From positions 124,001 through 188,000 of the forward strand of contig JAWKUH010000003.1 of NCBI GenBank assembly GCA_041398665.1: 64,000 bases of DNA. Direction: 5' to 3'. Position 1 is the first letter of the stretch; each line of letters starts with the position of its first letter. The translations under genes and the position numbers were made by a program. Shown in pieces: positions 57,130 to 64,000 of the stretch. Source of the DNA: Rohdeia sp041398665. Lineage in GTDB: Bacteria; Planctomycetota; UBA1135; GCA-002686595. Below the pieces are notes generated by a model. The model worked only from the letters and a program-made list of their open reading frames with translations. It was not told where the DNA came from and did not search any database.

Positions 57130-57181
57130 TCGTCGGGCACTCTTGGTCGGTCCATCAACAGATGGGTGTCTGACTCCGTAC
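57130..57181 (-). repeat. Solo inverted end of the MITE-like element
   Basis: The complement of 57130-57181 reads GTACGGAGTCAGACACCCAT and continues with GATGGACCGACCAAGAGTGC, matching the 5' end of copies A-C. It faces copy C, so 56757-57181 could also behave as one longer element. The short frame in between (about 57006-57103) ends ESDAEYAERVERIVRAALDA and may be another stranded gene tail. Confidence 0.8.
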
Positions 57182-57196
57182 GCCCAGTACGCCCAA

Positions 57197-58459
57197 CTAG
57201 GGGACAAGTGTCGGCGCGAGAACAACCCGAAAACCGTGGTACTTGAGCCCGGGCCCGCCGGAGGGTCCGACTGTCGCAGGGGTCGCGTCTCGACTTGCAG
57301 ATTGGCATGAGGCGGCATAGTAGGGCCACGCGCCGCCACGGTAGACCTTGTTGGGATCTCCGGTACTGAAGGGATCGATCGAAGGACTCGCGGAGTAGTT
57401 CGACCACCCATCGAGGCACCATTCTAGAACGTTCCCGTGCATGTCGAATAGCCCCCAGTGGTTCGGCGGGTAACTTCCAACATCTGCACCCCCAAACCAC
57501 CCGACGCAGGAGCCCCCTGAATACTGGGTGTGGGCAAACGCTGCGTCAGCGCAATACAGCGCCACTCCGTTCCCGACCCCAAACGCGGTCGTGGTTCCTG
57601 CACGACACGCGTACTCCCATTCCGCCTCAGTCGGCAACCGATACTCGTAGCCAGTAGGAATGTTGCCAAGCGCAGACTGCTCGGCAGTAAGTACCTCACA
57701 GTACGCCCGCGCGTCGTACCACGATACGCGCTCCACTGGCCGGTCAGCGCCAACATAGGCTGAGGGATTCGATCCCATGGCGAACTCGTACTGCGACTGC
57801 GTCACCTCGAACTTTCCAATCCAATACGGATAGCTGATTGTCACGAGGTGAGCTGGCCCCCAGGTCTGCGGACTGCCGTAGTACGGCGCTCCGGTCGGTG
57901 CGTCCGACCCCATCGTGAACGTACCGGGAGAGATCGAGACGAGTTCTGGAACCAGCGGAGTCACAGGTGCGACCTTCATGCCCTGGCTCATTCCTGCTAT
58001 GCGAAATGTATTTACAAAGTCAGGGTCGAGATTCAGCGCTTGGATGTACACCCTCCCAGAGTCAAACCCCGGAAACGTGAACGAGGCAGTTCCGCCATTG
58101 TTGTTCGGGTCGAAGCTGTAGGGCTGAATCGCGAAGCTGGGGTCGACGTTGAGGTCGCAGCCATACCATAGGAAGTCGGAGAACACATCGTATAGGTCCA
58201 GGGGCAGGAGCGCGCCGCCGAACGTAGAGGCACTCACCCTCGAGAACCCGATCAACAAGTACCCGAACCCCAACCCTCCCGGCGCGGTCACCTCGAGTGT
58301 CCAGTTGGAGCCCGACTGGATCGTGCCCTGTACGGCGAGCTCGGGCGTCACGCCCGACGCTCCGGCGCAGCTGTTGCCGAAGGTGGTCTGGGCTTGGACG
58401 GGCAGGGTCGGAAGGGCGAGGGCGGCCAGAGCCGCGGGCAGAATGTGCGAGGAGAACAT
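57197..58459 (-). CDS. Secreted FGE-sulfatase (SUMF1)-domain protein with N-terminal beta module
   Basis: Intact, 420 residues. Signal peptide SSHILPAALAALALPTLPVQ. Residues ~22-170 are the recurring module (TTFGNSCAGASGVTPELAVQ, GRVYIQALNLDPDF). From ~180 a formylglycine-generating-enzyme-like domain: VSISPGTFTMGSDAPTG, YWIGKFEVTQSQYEFAMG, PVERVSWYDARAYCEVLTAE, YRLPTEAEWEYACRAGT, WGLFDMHGNVLEWCLDGW and NKVYRGGAWPYYAASC. The first of the two copper-binding cysteines of true aerobic FGE is Tyr here (W-P-Y-Y-A-A-S-C), so it is probably a ligand-binding or structural relative, not a sulfatase activator. Confidence 0.9.
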   Translation of the reverse strand: MFSSHILPAALAALALPTLPVQAQTTFGNSCAGASGVTPELAVQGTIQSGSNWTLEVTAPGGLGFGYLLIGFSRVSASTFGGALLPLDLYDVFSDFLWYGCDLNVDPSFAIQPYSFDPNNNGGTASFTFPGFDSGRVYIQALNLDPDFVNTFRIAGMSQGMKVAPVTPLVPELVSISPGTFTMGSDAPTGAPYYGSPQTWGPAHLVTISYPYWIGKFEVTQSQYEFAMGSNPSAYVGADRPVERVSWYDARAYCEVLTAEQSALGNIPTGYEYRLPTEAEWEYACRAGTTTAFGVGNGVALYCADAAFAHTQYSGGSCVGWFGGADVGSYPPNHWGLFDMHGNVLEWCLDGWSNYSASPSIDPFSTGDPNKVYRGGAWPYYAASCQSASRDATPATVGPSGGPGLKYHGFRVVLAPTLVP

Positions 58460-58555
58460 GGCGAGTGGGGTCGGAGAGCGATGTGCCCGCGCGTCGTGAT
58501 CGCGGGGGCCGCGCAGGAGCTCGTGTAGTCCGTGCCGCGAGTCTACCGCGGCCAG

Positions 58556-58721
58556 CGAGCACGGAGTCGAGGCGGCGCAGGACCGTGAAGGGCAGGATGA
58601 CCTTGCCGTAGTCGTGCTGCTTGTAGTCGCCCCGGAGGAGGTCGGCGATCGACCAGATGAAGGAGCTGGCTTCCGAGAAGGACGTGAAGCGGCGCGGGTG
58701 GGGCGCGGTGTCGGTGGGCAT
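58556..58721 (-). pseudogene. hsdM: N-terminal remnant of a type I restriction methyltransferase (HsdM)
   Basis: From ATG 58721 the sequence FTSFSEASSFIWSIADLLRG, DYKQHDYGKVILPFTVLRRL and DSVLA is the HsdM N-terminal helical domain. Similarity stops at ~58556, where the frame runs into unrelated Arg/Ala-rich sequence and then the FGE-like gene (start 58459). Only ~55 of >500 residues remain, so this is a truncated relic. It indicates that a type I restriction system once stood here. Confidence 0.78.
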
Positions 58722-58947
58722 CGGGCGGAGGCTGGGGGTGGCAGGAGGGGTAGTTTGCCGTGTGGGGCGTGGGAGTGCGGCGAGAAGGCCCGCGCGACGC
58801 CGCTGGGGACCCGTTGGGGGACTCCGTCGCGTGGAGGCGGGCGGGCGCGGCGGTGAGTGGCGGCACGAGCGCACCCTCGGGTCGCCCGGAACGCGAGACT
58901 TGTGCTACTCAGTGAAGCGTTCAGTTGTCCCCATTCAGTTCCCGTCG

Positions 58948-60494
58948 ATGTCCGCTCGCCGTACCGCCCTCGTCCTCGCCTCGTTCGTTTCGCTCTCCAT
59001 GGCGACCCCGCGTTCCGCGTCTGCACAGGTCTGCACGGATGTCGCTGCCTCCGACAACCTAGGCGGCCACTCCAGCGGGATGTTGGGCGTGCCGCGCCTG
59101 ACCTATCGAGGATCTCCGGTCGTGGGGCGGCCGTTCGGATTGCGGATCGAGAATGCGATGCCGAACTCGACTGCTGCGATCGCGGTAAGTGTGGTCGGGA
59201 TTGCGGCGCCGATGCCGGGATACTCGGCGACCTTCTTCCCAGGTGAGCCCTACCTCTCCGTTGGCGTCCTCCAGACGAACGGGTCTGGTGTGACGAGCGA
59301 GTTCCTCGAGACTCCGTCGATCGCTCCGAGCTTCTGCGGGTTCGAGTTCTTCGCACAGGGGATCGTCGTCGATCCTTCGGGCCCGGGCGGTCTCGCGGTG
59401 ACCTCTGCGCTCAGGATCGTGGTGGGATTGGAGAAGTCGGGTATCGATAAGTTGTTCGAGCCCGAGATCGGGCTGAGCGGCCCCGTCGACGTGGCTACGG
59501 CGGACTTCAATGGCGACGGGTACGCGGACGTTGCCATCGCCTGCGATGCCGGGGACGACGTGGCCGTACTCCTCGGACGTGGTGACGGCACGTTTGACGA
59601 GCGAGTGAGCTTCCCTGTGGGGGATCGACCATTCACCGTAGCCGCAGCTGACTTCGATCTAGACGGGATCCAGGATCTCGCAGTCGGGTGCTACAACTCC
59701 GAGGATGTCGTCGTGCTCTACGGGGTGGGCGACGGCACCTTCATGAGCGGAACAAACTTGGCGATCAATGGCCCGTGCAGTGATCTCGCCGTCGGTGACT
59801 TCGACAGCGATGGACTCCTCGATATCGTCACGGTCAGCCCGTCGACGGGTATCGGGCCAGGGGTCGGAGTGTCCCTCCTGCTGCAAGACGGGAACGGCGG
59901 CTTCGAACCGGCGATTGCACTGGGTCTTGGCGACCACTTGCGGAGCATCACTGCGGGGGACATCAATGGCGACGGGAACGTTGACATCGCGGCGACGCAG
60001 ACGAACGTTGTCGATCGTGTCCACGTGCGATTCGGTGCGGGTGACGGGAGCTTTCCGAACGGTTCCTTGTACGCCGTTGGACTTACTCCAACGGACGTCG
60101 CGATTGCGGACCTCAATGGAGACGGCCTTGCGGAGGTCATTTCCACGGATGCAGGCGCGAACGCGCTCAGCGTCTTGCATCCGATCCCCGGTGGGCAGTT
60201 CGTCGTACAGCAAGGCGCTGCGTTCATCGGAGGCGGTCCCCGAGCGCTCCAGGTCGCCGATGTGACGGGGGACAAGGTCCTCGACATCGTGACCGCGAAT
60301 GGCGCTGGCGGCACGTTTGCCGTAGCCGTCGGCGATGGGCTTGGTGGTTTCACCCAAGTCGTGGAGTTCGAGGCCGGTTCCACTCCGGAGTCCTGGCGCT
60401 CCCAGATCTCGACGGAGACGGAATGCAGGACGTCGTCGTGGTCAATCAGACGTCCAACGACATCACCGCGGTTCTGAATCAGCTGGTGAAGTAG
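58948..60494 (+). CDS. Secreted FG-GAP repeat protein with N-terminal beta module (one frameshift)
   Basis: ATG 58948, signal peptide TALVLASFVSLSMATPRSAS. The first ~150 residues are the recurring module (GRPFGLRIENAMPNSTAAIA, CGFEFFAQGIVVDPSGPGGL). Then six or seven FG-GAP/VCBS repeats with Ca-binding D-x-[ND]-x-D-G loops: TADFNGDGYADVAIACDAGD, AADFDLDGIQDLAVGCYNSE, VGDFDSDGLLDIVTVSPSTG, AGDINGDGNVDIAATQTNVV, IADLNGDGLAEVISTDAGAN. An indel near 60390 is needed to read the last one (LPDLDGDGMQDVVVVNQTSN) and the stop at 60494. Likely a surface beta-propeller for adhesion or carbohydrate binding. Confidence 0.9.
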
Positions 60495-60521
60495 CCGGAC
60501 CCACGGCGGTGCGCGAGCGAC

Positions 60522-60538
60522 GCAGGCGTCACGCCTGC
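60522..60538. terminator. Hairpin between convergent genes, stop codon in loop
   Basis: GCAGGCG pairs with CGCCTGC over 7 bp with the 3-nt loop TCA, which is exactly the stop codon (60529-60531) of the minus-strand RAMA gene. The plus-strand FG-GAP gene ends 27 nt before the stem. Confidence 0.5.
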
Positions 60539-61590
60539 CTCGCCTTCCCCTTACTCCCGACGAACCGCTGCCGCACGACATCGAGTTCGATCTCGGTGCC
60601 GTCGGAGTCACGCAGCCGCCAGAACACCCAGCCGTTCGTCGCGGGGAGCTTGCCTCCCTTGCCGAACGACTTCACCGAGGCTCGCGCGTGGTTGCCCGCC
60701 TGCGATGGCGACGCGTAGTTCGTGCCATTGAACTCGATCGACCCGTCCGACTTCACACGAGCGCGGAGGTCGGTCTTCCGGTACTGCTTGAACAGCTCGG
60801 TCCCCGGCGCGAGCAGCCCGGCTCCGATCAGGTCCGCGATCGAGCACGACTCGCCGGTGTTGGCCGCCTTCTTCGCTGCCTTCTGCCGCGACTTCGTCGG
60901 AGGCGGGGCAACGTCGTTCGGATCGACCGGCAACGGAAAGTCCAGCGTGAGGCGGCATCGACGCAGCGAAGCACGGACCTCCTCGGGCGTGAGGTTCTTG
61001 GTCGCGCCGAGGACGTGGTTCACGAGGAGCATGTCGTTCTCGTGCCCGAACAGCGACTCGACGGCGTGCTTCACCTGCCGGTCCACGAATTGGGCGCGCC
61101 AGAGCGTGTCGATCCGATTCTCCTCGATGCGGTCCTTGGACAGCAGCTCGAGGGTTGCCGCAGCCCGGTCGGGTTCGCTCGAGAGGCGGACGCGACGGAA
61201 CAGCTTCTCGTCGACCGCGACCGGAGCGTGCGTGTTGAAGATCCGGTACTCGTCGCCGTCGGTGAGGACGACCCACTCGACACCGGCGACCGTGGCGTAG
61301 CCCATGATCTGGCTCGACCAGCGGCGGTCGTCCAAGTTCTCGCCGAGCGACTTCGCCTCGACGAAGAGCCTCGGTGTCCGGAGCGTGAGGAGCGCGTAGT
61401 CGACCGGCTTGTCGCTCTTCTTCGTGCGGAACTCGCGTTGGACTTCGTCGATGTCCTCGACGTCCCACTTGAGCGCGCGGAGGAGCGGCTCGATCAGGGT
61501 CGCCTTGGTGTTCTGCTCGTTCAGGCGTCGGGCGCCGAGGTTGGAGATGCGGCGTGCGAGTTGGCGGACGGTGTCGGGGAGGGACTTCAT
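60529..61590 (-). CDS. HsdR-N nuclease-like protein with C-terminal RAMA domain
   Basis: Intact, 353 residues from ATG 61590. The N-terminal ~150 residues match the type I restriction HsdR N-terminal (PD-(D/E)xK) domain: ATLIEPLLRALKWDVEDIDE, DKPVDYALLTLRTPRLFVEA with the core Asp and E-A-K (FVEAKSLGENLDDRRWSSQI), and VEWVVLTDGDEYRIFNTHAP. A middle helical part follows. From ~255 is a RAMA domain (ADLIGAGLLAPGTELFKQYR, VKSDGSIEFNGTNYASPSQA, NGWVFWRLRDSDGTEIELDV), found in restriction-associated proteins and thought to recognise modified DNA. There is no helicase. ATG overlaps the stop of the LRAT-like gene by 4 nt. Likely a nucleic-acid-directed defence or restriction component. Confidence 0.85.
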   Translation of the reverse strand: MKSLPDTVRQLARRISNLGARRLNEQNTKATLIEPLLRALKWDVEDIDEVQREFRTKKSDKPVDYALLTLRTPRLFVEAKSLGENLDDRRWSSQIMGYATVAGVEWVVLTDGDEYRIFNTHAPVAVDEKLFRRVRLSSEPDRAAATLELLSKDRIEENRIDTLWRAQFVDRQVKHAVESLFGHENDMLLVNHVLGATKNLTPEEVRASLRRCRLTLDFPLPVDPNDVAPPPTKSRQKAAKKAANTGESCSIADLIGAGLLAPGTELFKQYRKTDLRARVKSDGSIEFNGTNYASPSQAGNHARASVKSFGKGGKLPATNGWVFWRLRDSDGTEIELDVVRQRFVGSKGKARQA

Positions 61591-62039
61591 GCCGCGACGC
61601 CTCCGTTCTTGGACGCCAAGACGAGCAGCCCCACGAGTGCGAGGCCGAACCACGTCTGGACCTGCTCGCTCTCCTCCCGACCGAGGAGGAGGTAGCGGGC
61701 GAGATGCTCGCAGTTTCTGCAGAGCAGCTCGTAGTCCCAGGGCTTGCGCCCACTCGCGATCTCATCGACGCGCTCGAACACCTCGGCCAGCGCAGAGCCG
61801 GAGACGACCTCGCGTCCAAGCTCGTATCGCTTCTCAGACGCGAACTCCGCAGGAGTCCGTCCAACGGGAGTCGCGTTCTTCGTGACGTCGATGACCCAGA
61901 TCGGTACATCCACCGACTCGAAGAGAGCGATGCCGTAGTGCCATCCGGGGATGCCGCTGAGCTTCGGTCGTCGGATGAGGCGTGCTCTCAGCACTCGGCA
62001 AGTGATCGAATCGGGCAAGATCGGTCCGATGGTGTCCAT
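61587..62039 (-). CDS. LRAT-like (permuted NlpC/P60) small protein with C-terminal helix
   Basis: From ATG 62039, ~150 residues. SGIPGWHYGIALFESVDVPI supplies the His of the LRAT/H-Rev107 H-box (W-H-Y-G-I), the strand VWVIDVTKN-like segment follows (read as PIWVIDVTKNATPVGRTP), and YELLCRNCEHLARYLLLG provides the conserved N-C-E-H box with the catalytic Cys. A C-terminal hydrophobic stretch (TWFGLALVGLLVLASKNGG) may anchor it in a membrane. LRAT-type domains are circularly permuted papain-like enzymes acting as acyltransferases, phospholipases or peptidases. It is translationally coupled to the RAMA/HsdR-N gene, which suggests a joint function. The family call comes from the two motifs only. 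Confidence 0.7.
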   Translation of the reverse strand: MDTIGPILPDSITCRVLRARLIRRPKLSGIPGWHYGIALFESVDVPIWVIDVTKNATPVGRTPAEFASEKRYELGREVVSGSALAEVFERVDEIASGRKPWDYELLCRNCEHLARYLLLGREESEQVQTWFGLALVGLLVLASKNGGVAA

Positions 62040-62526
62040 CTCCAGACGATAGCGAGGGCGCGTCGTGCCCACGGGTCTCAGCGCACTGGGTGCAGCGCGA
62101 AAGCACACCGGGGCGTCCAGCTTCCGGGAGAACCCAGGCGACAAGGCCTACGGCGGCACACTCCCCCGAGCCTCACAGGTCGCGGTGCACGCCGGGCCGA
62201 CCTACGCGCTCTCGACGCTGTGGGGGGCGAGGACGGAGGAGGCGCTGCGGCTTCTCGTGGGGCGGTGGCCGGGTGCGGGGGTCGAGGTTGCGGTGGTTCG
62301 GAGCTGGTCGCCGTCGAGCGAGCGTACGGCGATCGCCTCGGTTGCGCGGGGCGGTAGGTAGGGGCGAATGTAAGGGGTTCCGCGAGATCCGTTCTAGAGT
62401 GCCGATGTCTCGTCGGATTCGTGGTGTCGAGAAGTTGTCGATGGAATGTGCTTCTGCTCAAGCTGCTGTATGCATTGGGCCGAACGACGTTCGAAGGGGA
62501 GGGGAGTTCAACGGGAGCAAGGTTGG
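62040..62526. other. Intergenic region with no supported gene
   Basis: 487 bp between the divergent LRAT-like gene and a small plus-strand ORF. A plus-strand frame at 62065-62361 has low-complexity composition and I do not accept it. From about 62360 the sequence becomes less GC-rich and probably holds the promoter of the next gene. Confidence 0.4.
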
Positions 62527-62787
62527 ATGGTGACAGAGATTGACGTACTAAAGGTGACTCGCGATGCGGGCGGGGAGTACACATTCCGACCCGACGCCAG
62601 GCTTCCAATCGGTGACTTCAAACTAGTTCTCGCACGCATCCGAGAGTGCCACGAGCGTGGACTGCTTGAGATGGCGAACGTGCATCGAAGCAGTCGCGAC
62701 GTTGAGGGCGCCATCGACGCAGTGAGCGTCCGCCTCACGGATGCGGGAATCTTGGTCCTTGCTGATAAGGACTCGTCGCCGGGCTGA
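62527..62787 (+). CDS. Small hypothetical protein
   Basis: An 86-residue frame from ATG 62527: VTEIDVLKVTRDAGGEYTFR, ARLPIGDFKLVLARIRECHE, RGLLEMANVHRSSRDVEGAI and VSVRLTDAGILVLADKDSSP. The L-x-x-I-x-x-C-x-x-x-G-L pattern followed by V-R-L-T-D-A-G is like a winged-helix fold (recognition helix plus wing), so it may be a small DNA-binding or effector-associated protein. Local G+C is lower (~57%). No family is recognised. Confidence 0.55.
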   Translation: MVTEIDVLKVTRDAGGEYTFRPDARLPIGDFKLVLARIRECHERGLLEMANVHRSSRDVEGAIDAVSVRLTDAGILVLADKDSSPG

Positions 62788-62869
62788 CTCGCGCAGTGAG
62801 TAAGGCCCCAAGTCGCATACTTTCGCGTCGCGGTTGACGGCGTGCGACTTGCCGTGGAGGATCGGGGCA

Positions 62870-63224
62870 ATGAACCTCGACGAAGCTGAGGAGTTTCTCC
62901 GCCGCCCGGAGCGCCTGTCTGGGGATGCTCTTTCGGCGATGCTCATCGTGAATGACCTAGAAAGAGCAGCGCGGGATGCGTGCGATGGTGGTTCGTGGCG
63001 TCCGGCAGTCTTGCTGGCATACGTCCTTGTCGACGTGTGTGCTTCACTCGCATGCACTGACCCAGAACTTTCAAACTCGCAGAGGTTTCGAGGCGTTTGT
63101 CGATTCTGCATGCGAACCTGGCACGCTAGGAGTGACCTCGGCCGATCTCTGGGCCTCGCGTGCGCCAGCCCCCGACTTAGGTCCATTCGTAATGGGAGAC
63201 TTCGGGGGTCACAGCGCTGCGTGA
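62870..63224 (+). pseudogene. Hypothetical protein, frameshifted and probably truncated by the IS3 element
   Basis: From ATG 62870: MNLDEAEEFLRRPERL, AMLIVNDLERAARDACDGGS and RPAVLLAYVLVDVCASLACT, then a frame change near 63065 gives RRGFEAFVDSACEPGTLGVT and SADLWASRAPAPDLGPF. The F-x-x-F-V then D-L-W-A-x-R pattern is typical of a widespread small cytoplasmic family whose members usually continue into a Leu-His-rich helix that is absent here. The IS3 transposase ends at 63209 on the opposite strand, so the native 3' part was probably lost to the insertion. Function is unknown. Confidence 0.45.
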
Positions 63225-64000
63225 GCAGCGCGTCGAGTGGTTGAGAGTTGGGGTTTCGCAGAGACGTCGCGGCCGTCTGGGCGGGGCCCATGGGCCCCGC
63301 CCAGACTGCTGAGGAAGGCGCTCGGCGTGAGGTCGTCGAGCATCGTGTGCGGACGCACGTCGTTGTAGTCGACGCGCCAGTCTTCGATCACGTTGCGCGC
63401 GTGCGCGAGGTCGGCGAACCAGTGCTGGTTGAGGCACTCGTCGCGGAAGCGGCTGTTGAAGCTCTCGATGTACGTGTTCTCGACCGGCTTGCCGGGACGG
63501 ATGAAACGCAGCTCGATGCCTTGGGCGTAGGCCCACGCGTCGAAGTGTCGACTGGTGAACTCAGGACCGTTGTCGATGCGGATCGCGTCCGGCTTCCCGT
63601 AGAGCTCGATCGCGCGCTCGAGCGCTCGGATGACCCGCACCGCGGGCAGCGAGAAGTCCACCTCGAGGGTGGGGCACTGCTTCAAGAAGTCGTCGACGAC
63701 GGTCAGAACTCGGAAGCTCCGCCCGTCAGCGAGGCAGTCCGAGACGAAGTCCATCGACCAGCATTCGTTCACCCGCGTCGCGATGACGCGGGGCTCCCGA
63801 TCGGCCTGTGCGACGCGCTTCCTGGCCTTGCGGCGCACCGCCAAGCCTTCGGACGCGTAGATCCGGTAGACGCGCTTGTGGTTCGCCACATGGCCTTCTC
63901 GGCGCAGCAGGACTCCGAGCCTGCGGTAGCCGAAGCGCGGTCGCTCAGACGCAAGCTCACGCAGCCTACGGACGAACTCAGGTGAGTCGATCCGTAGGCG
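63209..64000 (-). CDS. IS3-family transposase OrfB (DDE), partial
   Basis: The frame enters at the right window edge with PEFVRRLRELASERPRFGYR and RLGVLLRREGHVANHKRVYR (the OrfB N-terminal HTH region), then the integrase core: ECWSMDFVSDCLADGRSFRV (first Asp), LYGKPDAIRIDNGPEFTSRH (second Asp) and PVENTYIESFNSRFRDECLN (Glu). The HWFADLAHARNVIEDWRVDY, NDVRPHTMLDDLTPSAFL tail is typical of the IS407/IS2 subgroups. The frame stops at 63209; the last ~25 residues (after HGPRPDGRD) are atypical. OrfA would lie beyond 64000. Confidence 0.93.
   Translation of the reverse strand, partial: RLRIDSPEFVRRLRELASERPRFGYRRLGVLLRREGHVANHKRVYRIYASEGLAVRRKARKRVAQADREPRVIATRVNECWSMDFVSDCLADGRSFRVLTVVDDFLKQCPTLEVDFSLPAVRVIRALERAIELYGKPDAIRIDNGPEFTSRHFDAWAYAQGIELRFIRPGKPVENTYIESFNSRFRDECLNQHWFADLAHARNVIEDWRVDYNDVRPHTMLDDLTPSAFLSSLGGAHGPRPDGRDVSAKPQLSTTRRAAHAAL
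63275..63306. other. Perfect 15-bp inverted repeat inside the transposase 3' end
   Basis: GTCTGGGCGGGGCCC and GGGCCCCGCCCAGAC flank the two central bases AT, so the 32-bp segment is a perfect palindrome. It lies in the transposase coding frame (encoding part of SLGGAHGPRPD). It could block read-through into or out of the element. Confidence 0.7.

Larger units (their letters stand above)
63177..64000 (-). mobile_element. IS3-family insertion sequence, partial (right part outside the window)
   Basis: The visible part is the 3' portion of an IS3-type element: the orfB transposase and its downstream end. Hairpins lie at 63214-63231 (GCGCTGC/GCAGCGC) and 63275-63306. The exact left boundary is uncertain, between about 63160 and 63245; no target duplication can be checked because the other end is missing. 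Confidence 0.75.

Noticed and set aside
54228..57181. CRISPR array
   Set aside because: The repeats are few, unevenly spaced, in both orientations, and paired as inverted ends; there are no cas genes.
57197..58459. True formylglycine-generating enzyme
   Set aside because: The first copper-binding Cys is Tyr, and the protein is fused to a surface module; the local sulfatase-fold enzyme has no Cys to modify.
62065..62361. 98-codon plus-strand open frame after the LRAT-like gene
   Set aside because: No family, biased composition, a competing minus-strand frame of equal length and no clear ribosome binding site.

Overview
The window is about 70% G+C, bacterial, and reads like a deep-branching, high-GC Planctomycetota chromosome. 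The lineage call is inference. It rests on several large secreted proteins sharing one recurring C-terminal beta-type module, a dockerin-like tail, a HAF-repeat protein, an FG-GAP protein, a di-haem peroxidase and an intact bat/moxR operon. Nearly half of the genes are interrupted by single-base indels, often in G/C runs, which looks like uncorrected sequencing error rather than decay. I give each such gene as one entry and describe the breaks.

Layout. 1-6.5 kb (-): a compact operon joined by 4-nt stop/start overlaps: SSS-family symporter, GH20 hexosaminidase, anmK, murQ, a GST and a FAD oxidoreductase (cut by the window edge). A lipoprotein PGRP-type amidase diverges from it, and a NamZ-type exo-muramidase lies at 21.6 kb; together they outline peptidoglycan recycling. 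7.7-8.9 kb (+): a TlpA/ResA-like thioredoxin-fold protein whose first active-site Cys codon is an in-frame TGA, followed by a perfect 7-bp hairpin with a GGUC loop, making it a strong selenoprotein candidate. 9-13.5 kb: two related small secreted proteins and a TPR-CHAT protein. 13.6-22.9 kb: GST, adenine deaminase, diaminopimelate decarboxylase, a HAF-repeat protein, an oxoamine synthase/dehydrogenase pair and NamZ. 23-27 kb (+): cyanophycinase, a YfcC-type carrier and isoaspartyl dipeptidase, a cyanophycin or beta-aspartyl-peptide utilisation operon. 27-38 kb: secreted proteins, the di-haem peroxidase and mscL.

38.5-46.3 kb (+): a seven-gene moxR-DUF58-bat operon, again with 4-nt overlaps. 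46.3-53.5 kb: a secreted LamG-like protein, an NRAMP-related carrier lacking the metal motifs, a sulfatase-fold hydrolase with Thr in place of the sulfatase Cys, and two tandem polytopic membrane paralogues.

53.7-64 kb is an accessory region with lower G+C in places. It holds nine copies of a ~52-bp repeat end that form three MITE-like elements of ~250-270 bp, gene fragments (including an HsdM N-terminus), a secreted FGE-like protein, an FG-GAP protein, a two-gene unit pairing an LRAT-like (His/Cys) protein with an HsdR-N/RAMA nuclease-like protein, and an IS3-family transposase running off the right edge. I saw no rRNA, tRNA, CRISPR array or selenocysteine machinery genes.
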